Assembly (NCBI GenBank): GCA_021844425.1
Contig: JAKBTL010000082.1
Span: 37,579-81,625, forward strand
Source of the DNA: Actinomycetes bacterium
Lineage (GTDB): Bacteria; Actinomycetota; Acidimicrobiia; Acidimicrobiales; RAAP-2
Reading direction: 5' to 3'
DNA length: 44,047 nucleotides
A program made the position numbers and the translations under genes. Numbering within the stretch: position 1 is the stretch's first letter; each line of letters begins with the position of its first letter. A model generated the notes under the pieces. That model was given only the letters and a program-made list of their open reading frames with translations, did no database searches and had not been told where the DNA came from. This document shows, in pieces, positions 10,919 through 19,674 of this stretch.

Positions 10919-10933
10919 AGGGCCCGAAGTCCC
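10919..10933 (-). promoter_or_regulatory. DosR-box-like sequence upstream of sigma factor
   Basis: On the minus strand it reads GGGACTTCGGGCCCT. Its first 14 bases match 11 of 14 core positions of the DosR consensus, including the whole first half-site GGGACT. It ends 84 bases upstream of the sigma factor ATG. It overlaps a small perfect hairpin (CCGAAG-TCC-CTTCGG, 10924-10938), so the match may be incidental. Confidence 0.3.
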
Positions 10934-10940
10934 TTCGGAG

Positions 10941-11080
10941 CACCAGGCCTTCGGCAGGCACACCAGGCCTTCGGCAGGCACACCAGGCCCTCGGCAGGCA
11001 CACGAGGCCTTCGGCAGGCACACCAGGCCCTCGGCAGGCACACGAGGCCTTCGGCAGGCACACCAGGCCCTCGGCAGACA
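10941..11080. repeat. Seven tandem 20-bp repeats in a divergent promoter region
   Basis: The unit CACCAGGCCTTCGGCAGGCA is repeated seven times without gaps. Copies differ at two positions (C/G at base 4, T/C at base 10), giving a 40-bp higher-order pattern in copies 3-6. The last copy reads AGACA at its end. Each unit can form a small GCC-TTC-GGC hairpin. The array fills the space between the leftward sigma gene and the rightward FtsH paralogue. Confidence 0.95.
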
Positions 11081-11144
11081 AAGGACCTTCGACCCTCCCT
11101 CGAGGACGGTCGGACGAGCGACGCTGGTGGGGGAGGTAGAGCAG

Positions 11145-13079
11145 GTGAGCACGAGCACCACGACCGCTGGGAGCCGCCGGTCTGGCGCGTCGGGCCGAAC
11201 GCGCAGGAACGTGACCCGTGCGCTCGCCGCTCTCGCGCTCTCGAGCGTCGGCGTGGTCGCAGCGAGCTTCGCGAGCAGCTTCGCGAAAGCGGCGGCGGCC
11301 TCGCCCGAGCAGGTGGCCCTGCAGCAGACGGCGTCGCCGACCACATTGCCCCTGAGCGAGCTGCTCGCGCTCGCCCGCCACGGCGACGTGCGCACCGCGC
11401 GCCTCGACACAGCGTCCGACGCCGTGACGGGCACCTTCAGGACCGGGGGCCACGTGCGCGCTTACACGAGCGCGTACCCTGCGGGCTACGGCGCCCGCCT
11501 CACCGAGCAGCTGCTCGCCGACCGAGTGACCCTTTCGGCCGTGGCAGCCACCAGCTCGGGCTCCACGGACGTGAGCCTCTCCGTGCTCGCAACGGCCTCC
11601 CTCCTCGTGGTGCTCTGGCTCGCGGTCGCGGCGCGGCGCCGCCGCACGGGAGCCGCCCAGCGAGCCGGGAGGTTCGGCGGCTCGCAGTCCGCAGCGAGCC
11701 CTGCCGGGTTCGCCAAGGGCCACGGGGAGCAGGTCGAGGTGCCCCCGACGCGCTTCAACGACGTGGCGGGGCTGGAGGAGGCCGTGGAGTCGCTCACCGA
11801 GCTCGTCGACTACCTGAAGAACCCCGAGAAGTACCAGTCTGCCGGCGCAGACCTTCCTCGGGGCTTCCTCCTCGTGGGCCCTCCCGGCACCGGCAAGACG
11901 CTCCTCGCCCGTGCAGTCGCCGGCGAGGCGGGAGTGCCGTTCTTCGCGATCGGCGCCTCGGAATTCGTGGAGAGCTACGTCGGGGTCGGCGCCGCCCGTG
12001 TGCGTTCCCTGTTCGACCGTGCCCGCGAGGCAGGCTCCGCGATCGTCTTCATCGACGAGCTCGACGCGATCGGCCGATCGCGTAGCAGCCATTCGGCCCC
12101 GGGGAACGAAGAACGGGAGAGCACGCTCAACCAGCTGCTCGTGGAGATGGACGGGTTCGCCACGTCCGCGTCGGTCGTCGTGCTCGCCGCCACGAACCGC
12201 CCCGACATCCTCGACCACGCCCTGCTACGCCCGGGGCGCTTCGACCGCCAGATCGCGGTGCCGAACCCGGATCGGCGCGGAAGGACGCACATCCTCGGCC
12301 TCTACCTGCATCGCCGGCACGTGGCCCCCGGCGTGGACCCCGCGGTGCTCAGCGCCAGGACGGCAGGCTTCAGCGGCGCCGATCTCGCCAACCTCGTGAA
12401 CACGGCTGCCCTGCTCGCGGTGCGCGCCGGCAAGGAATCGATCTCCAGCAGCGAGCTCGAGGAGGCGCTCGCGACGGTGGCCCTCGGGCCCGCCCGCAAG
12501 TCCGCCGTGGTCGCCGCGCAGGACCGCCGCATCACCGCGTGGCACGAGGCGGGCCACGCCCTCGTCGGCCTGTGGCTCGAGCACGCCGCCGATCCCATCT
12601 CGGTCTCGATCGTCCCGCGCGGGCAGACGGGCGGGGTGACGTGGTTCCCCGGCCAAGACGACATGTTCCTCAGCCGCCGTCAGGCGACCGCTCAGCTCGC
12701 CGTCGCAATGGCCGGGCGCGTCGCAGAGGAGCTGCTCCTCGGCGACGACTTCACCCAGGGCGCCGCGCAGGACTTTCGCGCGGCGACCGACCTCGCGCGC
12801 CGCATGGTGACCGAGTACGGGATGGGCTCGATGGGGCCTGGCTTCGTGTTGCCCGAGGAGACGCACATCGGCGTGCTCGCCGAGCGCGTGCACGCCTCGG
12901 TCCAGTCCCTCCTCGAAGAGGCGCACGCGTGCGCACGCGACCTGCTGGTGCAACGACGCGATGTCCTCGAGCGCATCGCGGACCGCCTCCTCGAAGATGA
13001 GACGCTCGACGGGGCGACGCTGGTCGTGCTCGCCGGACGGCGCCCGCCGGAGCACGATCGTCTGACCGGCGCGGCCTGA
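11145..13079 (+). CDS. FtsH-family membrane AAA+ metalloprotease (second copy)
   Basis: 644 residues. Two membrane helices flank an extracytoplasmic segment (about 20-160), followed by the AAA+ module with Walker [19 protein letters not shown] (about 245), Walker [22 protein letters not shown], and the M41 protease domain with HEAGHALVG (Zn site, about 466) and a downstream QDFRAATDLARRMVTEYG carrying the third ligand. All catalytic parts are intact. I chose GTG 11145 because GGAGG lies about 8 bases before it; GTG 11127 is in frame too. A second, canonical FtsH is at 36807. Its position beside a sigma factor and a stress regulator suggests a specialised role. Confidence 0.9.
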   Translation: MSTSTTTAGSRRSGASGRTRRNVTRALAALALSSVGVVAASFASSFAKAAAASPEQVALQQTASPTTLPLSELLALARHGDVRTARLDTASDAVTGTFRTGGHVRAYTSAYPAGYGARLTEQLLADRVTLSAVAATSSGSTDVSLSVLATASLLVVLWLAVAARRRRTGAAQRAGRFGGSQSAASPAGFAKGHGEQVEVPPTRFNDVAGLEEAVESLTELVDYLKNPEKYQSAGADLPRGFLLVGPPGTGKTLLARAVAGEAGVPFFAIGASEFVESYVGVGAARVRSLFDRAREAGSAIVFIDELDAIGRSRSSHSAPGNEERESTLNQLLVEMDGFATSASVVVLAATNRPDILDHALLRPGRFDRQIAVPNPDRRGRTHILGLYLHRRHVAPGVDPAVLSARTAGFSGADLANLVNTAALLAVRAGKESISSSELEEALATVALGPARKSAVVAAQDRRITAWHEAGHALVGLWLEHAADPISVSIVPRGQTGGVTWFPGQDDMFLSRRQATAQLAVAMAGRVAEELLLGDDFTQGAAQDFRAATDLARRMVTEYGMGSMGPGFVLPEETHIGVLAERVHASVQSLLEEAHACARDLLVQRRDVLERIADRLLEDETLDGATLVVLAGRRPPEHDRLTGAA

Positions 13080-13181
13080 GGCATCAGGGCGCGACCTACG
13101 GCAGACAGGCGCCGCAGCGTTGTCCTGAGTCGGTCCGCGGTACCCGGCACGGCTGCGGCGGTCACGTGGCAGACTCTTGCA

Positions 13182-13856
13182 GTGACCTTGCGCGTCTTCC
13201 TACTCGACGACCACGAGGTCGTCCGCGCGGGACTGCGCTCGCTACTGGAGTCCGAGGAGGACCTCGTCGTCGCAGGCGAGGCCGGCACCGTCGCCGAGGC
13301 GCTGGTCCGTGTCCCGCTCGCGAAGCCCGACGTCGCGATCCTCGACGTCCGTCTGCCCGACGGCAGCGGGATCGAGGTCTGCCGGCAGATCCGCTCGGAC
13401 CACCCTGACGTCGCCTGCCTGATGCTCACCTCCTACGCCGACGACGAGGCGCTCCTCGCCGCGATCATGGCGGGTGCGGCAGGCTACGTCTTGAAGCAGG
13501 TCGGCGGATCCGACCTCGTCGCCGACATCCGCAAGGTCGGGGCGGGCGGGACCCTCCTCGACCCGAAGCTCACCGAGCGGGTTCTCGAGCGCCTGCGACG
13601 CGGCCCGCAGGAGGACGAGCGGCTCACCTCGCTCACGCCCCAGGAGCGCCGGATCCTCGACCGGATCGCCGAAGGCCGGACCAACCGGCAGATCGGCGAG
13701 GAGCTCTTCCTCGCCGAGAAGACCGTCAAGAACTACGTCTCGAACCTGCTCGCCAAGCTCGGGATGGCGCGCCGCACCGAAGCCGCGGTGTTCGCCGCCA
13801 AGCTTGCCGAGCGCCGCGCCGCGCTCGACCGTCAGGAGCCCTCGGGCGGCTCGTGA
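13182..13856 (+). CDS. DevR/DosR-like NarL-family response regulator
   Basis: 224 residues. The receiver domain has D9/D10, the phospho-acceptor D55 in LDVRLPDGSG, T83 and K105. The LuxR-type output domain contains EGRTNRQIGEELFLAEKTVK and NYVSNLLAKLGMARRTEAA; the recognition helix K180-T-V-K183-N184 is the same as I recall for mycobacterial DosR, so it may bind a similar DNA box. It starts with GTG and has no clear ribosome-binding site, consistent with leaderless translation. The partner kinase is probably the one at 14429. The last 25 bases overlap an antisense gene. Confidence 0.9.
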   Translation: MTLRVFLLDDHEVVRAGLRSLLESEEDLVVAGEAGTVAEALVRVPLAKPDVAILDVRLPDGSGIEVCRQIRSDHPDVACLMLTSYADDEALLAAIMAGAAGYVLKQVGGSDLVADIRKVGAGGTLLDPKLTERVLERLRRGPQEDERLTSLTPQERRILDRIAEGRTNRQIGEELFLAEKTVKNYVSNLLAKLGMARRTEAAVFAAKLAERRAALDRQEPSGGS

Positions 13857-14236
13857 CCGACCGCCATGCGCCGATGCTCGTCACGGCCCCCGGCGCCCGT
13901 CACGTCCACTCCCACGGCCTCGAGCGCTGCCTCCAGCCGCCTGCGCTCCCGCAACGGGCGGGTGAAGCGCTCTGCGCCGCAGGGGATCGCGTACAGCCGG
14001 CAGAGCCCGATGAGCGCCCGGTCGTACTCGAGCTCTGCGGCGATGCGTGAAGAGGCGTCCGAGCGTCCCACGGCGCGGCCGGCCTGCTGGCGATGGCGGC
14101 GCGCGAGCAGGAGCTCCTCGAGAAGACACCCCTCGCTCGCAGCGCGCGCGCCGACGGTCTCCTCGTCGATTGCCAGGGACACGGCGAGCAACTCGCTGTA
14201 CATGGATATAGGCATCGCCGGCAGTCTCTCGTTCAT
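13832..14236 (-). CDS. Hypothetical protein, antisense between regulator and kinase
   Basis: 134 residues, starting at an ATG with GGAG upstream. It is helical-looking: SMYSELLAVSLAIDEETVGA, CLLEELLLARRHRQQAG, ELEYDRALIGLCRLYAIPCG, ERFTRPLRERRRLEAALEAV. I do not recognise the family. It points left, overlaps the 3' end of the response regulator by 25 bp, and shares a divergent promoter region with the kinase. That arrangement separates regulator and kinase, which are usually adjacent. It could be a small accessory factor of the system or an unrelated insertion. Confidence 0.65.
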   Translation of the reverse strand: MNERLPAMPISMYSELLAVSLAIDEETVGARAASEGCLLEELLLARRHRQQAGRAVGRSDASSRIAAELEYDRALIGLCRLYAIPCGAERFTRPLRERRRLEAALEAVGVDVTGAGGRDEHRRMAVGHEPPEGS

Positions 14237-14338
14237 CACATCTCCGCACCCCCGGCGACCGCTGCGCCGGATCGGCGGCACCGCTACCACTCTTGGAACG
14301 GAACCGCACGGCCAACAGGGTCCTCGGTCACATGCGAT

Positions 14339-14371
14339 GCACAGGCGCTGCACAGGCGCTGCACAGGCGCT
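14339..14371. repeat. Three tandem 11-bp repeats upstream of the kinase
   Basis: GCACAGGCGCT is repeated three times, exactly and without gaps. The array ends 57 bp before the kinase ATG. The spacing of about one helical turn would put each copy on the same face of the DNA, as in iterons or cooperative binding sites. Confidence 0.9.
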
Positions 14372-14428
14372 ACGCGCGCGGCCGGCACGACAGACGAGGC
14401 GCCGGCAGGGGGAGAAGTACAGTACGCC

Positions 14429-15571
14429 ATGCCGCAGCGGAGGATCCACGACGCCGCAGTGCTGCAGCGGCTCTTGGACTCGGTCCTCCTCCTCGAGGCC
14501 GACCTGACCGTTCCCGTCCTCCTCCGCCACTTCCTACAAGAGGCGTGCGAGATGACCGGCGCCCGCTACGGCGCGCTCGGCGTCATCGACGATGAAGGGA
14601 CGGGTCTCTCCGAGCTCCTCACCGTCGGCCTGAGCGACGAGGAGGAACGCGCGATCGGCGCGCCGCCCGTGGGTCGAGGCGTGCTCGGGCTCCTCATCGA
14701 GCACCCCGAGCCCCTGCGGCTGAGGAAGACCGCCGACCACCCTGCCAGCGCGGGCTTCCCGCCTGGCCATCCCGAGGTTCGATCGTTCCTCGGCGTCCCC
14801 TTCGGTGCCCACGGCCAGGTCTTCGGGAACCTCTACCTCGCCGAGAAGTTCGCCTCCGACGAGTTCAGCGACGACGATGAGGCCCTGGTGATCGCCCTCG
14901 CGCAGGCGGTCGGCCTCGCCGTCGAGAAAGCACACCTCCACGAAAGAGTGGAGCACCTCGCAGTGCTCGAGGATCGCGACCGCATCGCGAGGGACCTCCA
15001 CGACGCCGTCATCCAACGGCTCTTCGCGATCGGGCTCTCCTTGCAGGGGATCGCCCGGCCCCCGCTCCACGGAGAGGCCCTCGATCGGGTCCAGCGCGCG
15101 ATCGGCGACCTCGACGACACCATCCGGCGGATCCGTTCGTCCATCTTCGAGCTCTCCCGCACAAGCGCTTCCACCCCGGGCGTGCGTGCGAGCGTGCTCG
15201 CCCTCGTGCACAAGCTGCGCCCGGTCGTCGGGTTCGACGTCGCCGTCTCCTTCGACGGCCCGCTCGACGCGAAGGTCCCCGAACGCGTCGTCGAAGACCT
15301 GCTCCTCACGATCCGCGAGTCGCTCACGAACGTCGGCCGCCATGCCAAGGCCTCCCGGACGTCCCTGCGCCTCAGCGTCGACGGCTCGGGGCTCGAGCTC
15401 GAGGTCGTCGACGACGGACGCGGGATCGCTGGGGCACCGAGCGCCGGCACCGCCGGAGGGGGCCTCGGCCTAGCGAACCTGCGTCGGCGCGCGGAGAAGC
15501 TCGGAGGCGAGCTCGTCATCAGCTCGCCCGAGGGTGGCGGCACGAGGCTCGTCTGGCGCGTGCCGGTGTGA
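14429..15571 (+). CDS. DevS/DosS-like GAF-domain sensor histidine kinase
   Basis: 380 residues, no membrane helix. A single GAF domain (about 25-170) contains ARYGALGVIDDEG, GRGVLGLLIEHPEPLRL, GFPPGHPEVRSFLGVPFG and FGNLYLAEK, which follow the first GAF domain of mycobacterial DosS closely. H114 (FPPGHP) lies where I believe the proximal haem ligand sits. The HisKA_3 domain has phospho-acceptor H191 in RIARDLHDAVIQRLFA, and the ATPase domain has RESLTNVGRHA, VVDDGRGI and GLGLANLRRRAEKLGG. DosS and DosT have two GAF domains; this protein has one. Likely redox or oxygen sensing, by analogy. Confidence 0.88.
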   Translation: MPQRRIHDAAVLQRLLDSVLLLEADLTVPVLLRHFLQEACEMTGARYGALGVIDDEGTGLSELLTVGLSDEEERAIGAPPVGRGVLGLLIEHPEPLRLRKTADHPASAGFPPGHPEVRSFLGVPFGAHGQVFGNLYLAEKFASDEFSDDDEALVIALAQAVGLAVEKAHLHERVEHLAVLEDRDRIARDLHDAVIQRLFAIGLSLQGIARPPLHGEALDRVQRAIGDLDDTIRRIRSSIFELSRTSASTPGVRASVLALVHKLRPVVGFDVAVSFDGPLDAKVPERVVEDLLLTIRESLTNVGRHAKASRTSLRLSVDGSGLELEVVDDGRGIAGAPSAGTAGGGLGLANLRRRAEKLGGELVISSPEGGGTRLVWRVPV

Positions 15572-15580
15572 CGAGCCCAG

Positions 15581-15640
15581 CCACCTTCGTCTTTGCCACC
15601 TTCGTCTTTGCCGCCTTCGTCTTTGCCGCCTTCGACATGG
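15581..15640. repeat. 15-bp tandem repeat, about 3.5 copies
   Basis: CCACCTTCGTCTTTG occurs twice, then CCGCCTTCGTCTTTG once, then a half copy. It lies just after the kinase stop codon. Its length is a multiple of three, so open frames cross it on both strands (a Lys/Ala/Thr-rich one on the minus strand), but no gene is supported. Confidence 0.85.
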
Positions 15641-15759
15641 TCGACCTCGGGACACCCAGCTCGGGTGCTCGACGTAGAGTGCCGTGGTCCGTTGCGCAGC
15701 GGCGGGCCCCGACTGGCATCGAAGGCTGCCCTCGGGGGCTGACGACATGAGGAAGGGGT

Positions 15760-16218
15760 GTGGAAAAGGTGGGCGACGAAGGCGCATCGCTCGTGATCGT
15801 CGGGGTGGACGGTTCCACATCGTCGATGGGAGCGGTCCGATGGGCCGGCGACTACGCCGCGGCGACGGGCGCGCCAGTCACGTTGATCGCCGCGTGGCAA
15901 TGGCCTACCAGCTACGGATGGTCCATCCCCATGCCCGAGGACTACGAGCCCTCGGCCGACGCCCAGCGAATCCTCGCCGAGGCGGCCGCGACGCTGCGCG
16001 AGCAGCACCCCTCGCTCTCCGTCGAGACCGAGGCCGTCGAGGGACCGCCGGCGCAGGTGCTCGTGGATGTCTCGAAGACCGCAGCGCTCCTGGTGGTCGG
16101 CTCCCGCGGGCACGGGCAGCTCACCGGGATGATCATCGGCTCGGTGAGCGAGCGCTGCGTCGCCCACGCCCATTGCCCGGTCCTCGTCTACCGCCACCAG
16201 CCGAAGACGGCGCGCTGA
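15760..16218 (+). CDS. Universal stress protein, ATP-binding type
   Basis: 152 residues, one UspA domain. The N-terminal strand VIVGVDGSTSS and the C-terminal ATP loop GSRGHGQLTGMIIGS fit G-2x-G-9x-G(S/T) exactly, so it should bind ATP. The GTG start at 15760 sits close to GGAAGG; GTG 15769 is the alternative. The gene follows the kinase in the same direction and converges with a second USP gene, leaving only six bases between the two stop codons. DosR regulons of mycobacteria include several USPs, which fits this context. Confidence 0.92.
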   Translation: MEKVGDEGASLVIVGVDGSTSSMGAVRWAGDYAAATGAPVTLIAAWQWPTSYGWSIPMPEDYEPSADAQRILAEAAATLREQHPSLSVETEAVEGPPAQVLVDVSKTAALLVVGSRGHGQLTGMIIGSVSERCVAHAHCPVLVYRHQPKTAR

Positions 16219-16224
16219 CGCCGC

Positions 16225-16637
16225 TCACCTCCCCCGGTGTGTGGGTGGGACCACGACGACCGGCACCGGCGCGCACGCCACCAGGCCAAGGCTGACACTT
16301 CCGAGAAGCCCGGGGTGCACGCTGCTGCGACGCGTGCCCACGACGAGCAGCTCTACAGGGTCGGGACCCTCGGCGATGCGGCGGAGCACCGATCCCGGGT
16401 CGCCCTCGAGGACGCACCACTCGACGCGATTCGGCTCCATCCCCTCGTCAGCGGCGACCTCGCGGGCTCGCCCTTCGTGGACGGACAGCGACGCGAGACC
16501 TGCATGCTCGAGGAGGCCGACCGCATGGACCACCCTCAGCTCCGCCCCGAGCGAGCCAGCCAACGCTGCCGCCCAGCGCAGCGCCGCCTCGGAGCCCCGC
16601 GACCCGTCGTAGCCGACCGCGATCCGCGCCGGCCCCC

Positions 16638-16641
<4 letters not shown>
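16225..16641 (-). CDS. Universal stress protein with degenerate ATP loop
   Basis: 138 residues, one UspA domain: RIAVGYDGSRGSEAALRWAA at the start, GDPGSVLRRIAEG in the middle, and VVGTRRSSVHPGLLGSVS at the end. The ATP loop reads GTRRSSVHPGLLGS, which has Arg at the second glycine and is one residue shorter than G-2x-G-9x-G(S/T), so nucleotide binding may be lost. The GTG start overlaps the deacetylase stop by four bases and has GGAGGAG upstream. It is the last gene of the hsp20 - acetyltransferase - deacetylase operon. Confidence 0.88.
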
Positions 16642-17722
<1,081 letters not shown>

Positions 17723-17729
<7 letters not shown>

Positions 17730-18361
17730 GACGATCCTCGGGTGCCCTCTCCGATCCCGACCTGGCGGACCGCCTCGCGCCGGGCAAGCGCCTCGAGGTA
17801 CGCGGGGACGGGCTCGATCGAAAAGTGCACCCTGACCACGCTCCCTTCGTAGCGGGACTCGATGGGGAAGCCGACGCGGCGGAACATCTCGAGCATGGCC
17901 GAGTTGTGCGAGAGCGTCTCCGCCTGGAACGCCCTGATGCCGTGCGACCTTGCGGCTCGGGCGAGCTCGTCGGCGAGGAGCGTCCCGATGCCCTGGTCCT
18001 GATAGTCGTCACGGACCAAGAACGCCACTTCGGCCTCGTCGGTCCGAGAAAGCCGGTCGTAGCGACCGACCGCCACCATTCGGTCGCCGGCGAGGACGAT
18101 GAGCGCGAGCCTGTCCTTGTAGTCGACGCGGGTGAAGTGCCGGACCTCGCGCTCGCTGAGCTCGGCGTGGAAGTTGAAGAACCGGAAGTAGATCGACTCG
18201 GCCGAGAGCGACGCGTGGAACGCCGTCAGCGTCGCCGCGTCGTCAGGGCGGATCGGTCGGATGTGCACGATCTCGCCGCTGCCGATGCGCACGTCCCGTT
18301 CCGCTTCGCGGGGGTAGCCGTCCGGCGGCTCCCCCGCTACCAGCTTCGCTTCGCTCCCCAA
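17723..18361 (-). CDS. GNAT acetyltransferase, protein-lysine-acetyltransferase-like
   Basis: 212 residues with a single GNAT domain: IRPIRPDDAATLTAFHASLS, ESIYFRFFNFHAELS, and the acetyl-CoA loop in VRDDYQDQGIGTLLADELAR (Q-x-x-G-x-G). The ESIYxRFF opening is shared with the catalytic domain of mycobacterial PatA/KAT enzymes and with the GNAT part of Pat-type enzymes, but no cyclic-nucleotide or CoA-ligase domain is attached. The longest frame begins with TTG at 18361, eight bases after hsp20; GTG 18292 is the alternative. Operon position between a chaperone, a deacetylase and a USP suggests protein targets, which is an inference. Confidence 0.83.
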
Positions 18362-18369
18362 GATGCCGT

Positions 18370-18804
18370 CTACACCTTCGTGACGGGGACTTTCTTCACT
18401 TCGGGCTCCTTCTCGGTGGGGACAGGGATGCGGACCTCAAGGATGCCGTCTTCGTAGCTGGCCTTCACGTCGTCCCCCGAGACGCCCTCGGGAAGCCGCA
18501 TCGTGCGGGTGAGCTCGCCGTAACGGAGCTCCGAGCGGAAGCCCTTCTTGCCCTTCTGCGCGTCCTTCTGCTCCCTGTGGGCACGGATCCGCAGGACGCC
18601 GTCACCGATGGTGATCTCGACGTCCTTCTCGGGGTCGATGCCGGGTGCCTCCGCCCGCAGCACGAGCGCGCCGTCCTCCGCGTACTCCTCCATGCGCAGC
18701 CAGTCGCCTCGCTCCGGCTCGAGATCGAACGCCCGGCGCCACCACTCGGGCAGTGTGAAGCCCAGCCAGTCGGGCAGCTGACACTCGCGATGCACGATCG
18801 CCAT
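18370..18804 (-). CDS. Small heat shock protein (Hsp20/alpha-crystallin)
   Basis: 144 residues. The alpha-crystallin domain (about 45-135) includes LVLRAEAPGIDPEKDVEITI, GVLRIRAHRE, LRYGELTRTMRLPEGV and YEDGILEVRIPVP; a C-terminal EVKKVPVTKV follows. It is an ATP-independent holdase. The ATG at 18804 has GAGAGGGG upstream. It is the first gene of a four-gene leftward operon. A DosR-box-like site lies 150 bp upstream, and the Hsp20 HspX/Acr is the best-known DosR target in Mycobacterium tuberculosis, so the same control is plausible here. Confidence 0.93.
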   Translation of the reverse strand: MAIVHRECQLPDWLGFTLPEWWRRAFDLEPERGDWLRMEEYAEDGALVLRAEAPGIDPEKDVEITIGDGVLRIRAHREQKDAQKGKKGFRSELRYGELTRTMRLPEGVSGDDVKASYEDGILEVRIPVPTEKEPEVKKVPVTKV

Positions 18805-18953
18805 GATGCGCCCCTCTCCGCTCGTAACGCTCGGCGCTCCGTTCTGCAGCACCCTGCGCTCGCTCATGTCCACGTCGTCACCCGTCCTGCGCCCGACGGC
18901 ATCCCCGCCAGCGCGGGACCCTTGGATCATGGGCCGAACGCCGGGGAGGCCGA

Positions 18954-18968
18954 AGAGTCCAAAGTCCC
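18954..18968 (-). promoter_or_regulatory. DosR-box-like sequence upstream of the hsp20 operon
   Basis: On the minus strand it reads GGGACTTTGGACTCT. Its first 14 bases match 11 of 14 core positions of GGGACTWWAGTCCC, with a complete first half-site and TT at the centre. It lies in the 307-bp divergent region between hsp20 and the DinB-like gene, so it could serve either. The DosR-like regulator at 13182 keeps the recognition-helix lysines. Confidence 0.4.
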
Positions 18969-19111
18969 CACCCGGCGACGTCGTACCGTTGACCGAGCGC
19001 ACGAAACGGCACGTGCATCTCGGGCGCGCCGGCCACATCGGGCAGACTGGCCCCAGGGAAGGGAACGCCGCGGCGGAAGGAACGCCACATCGGAAGGGAG
19101 ACGGACGGACG

Positions 19112-19627
19112 ATGACCTCCAGCTCGCAGCTCCTCGTCGACGGCTTCACCAGAGTCCACGACACCGTCCACGGCGTCGTCGACGGACTCGGGCTCGAGGC
19201 GCTCGTCTACCGACCAGACCCGCAGGCAAACCCGATCAGCTGGCTCGTCTGGCACCTCACGAGAGTCCAGGATGACCACGTCGCCGACGTCGCAGGGGCC
19301 GAGCAGCGGTGGACCGCAGAGGGCTGGGACACCAGGTTCGCGCTGCCGTTCGACCGGCTCGCGACCGGCTATGGCCAGGACCCTGGCGAGGCAGGGCTGG
19401 TCGCCGTCGAGCCGGCCTTCCTCCTCGGCTACCACGACGCGGTGCACGCCACGACGACCGAGTACGTCAGCAGGCTGGTCGACGCCGACCTCGACCGCAT
19501 CGTCGACACGCGCTGGGACCCGCCCGTCACCCTGGGCGTGCGGCTCGTGAGCGTGCTGGCCGACGACCTCCAGCACGCGGGCCAGGCAGCCTACGTCCGG
19601 GGGATGTTCGAGCGGCGCTCCCGCTGA
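19112..19627 (+). CDS. DinB-like / DUF664 metal-binding protein
   Basis: 171 residues with the DinB four-helix pattern: TSSSQLLVDGFTRVHDTVHG, NPISWLVWHLTRVQDDHVAD, FLLGYHDAVHATTTEYVS and DDLQHAGQAAYVRGMFERRS, giving spaced histidines that can form the usual metal site. Relatives include mycothiol-dependent maleylpyruvate isomerases and uncharacterised DUF664 proteins; the substrate here cannot be told. ATG 19112 lies 12 bases after GGGAG. It is transcribed away from hsp20. Confidence 0.8.
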   Translation: MTSSSQLLVDGFTRVHDTVHGVVDGLGLEALVYRPDPQANPISWLVWHLTRVQDDHVADVAGAEQRWTAEGWDTRFALPFDRLATGYGQDPGEAGLVAVEPAFLLGYHDAVHATTTEYVSRLVDADLDRIVDTRWDPPVTLGVRLVSVLADDLQHAGQAAYVRGMFERRSR

Positions 19628-19674
19628 CGTCACGGGCACGGTCTCTGCGCCCGGTGCTGCGCGTGCAACCCAGC

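Noticed and set aside
10941..11080. CRISPR array
   Set aside because: The repeats are contiguous, with no spacers.
10835..11434. N-terminal extension of the sigma factor across the 20-bp repeats
   Set aside because: Repetitive Cys/Arg/Pro sequence unlike any sigma factor; ATG 10834 has a ribosome-binding site.
15519..15818. Minus-strand Lys-rich frame (AKTKAAKTK), histone H1-like in appearance
   Set aside because: Produced by the 15-bp repeat and overlapping the kinase end; no start signals or flanking protein-like sequence.
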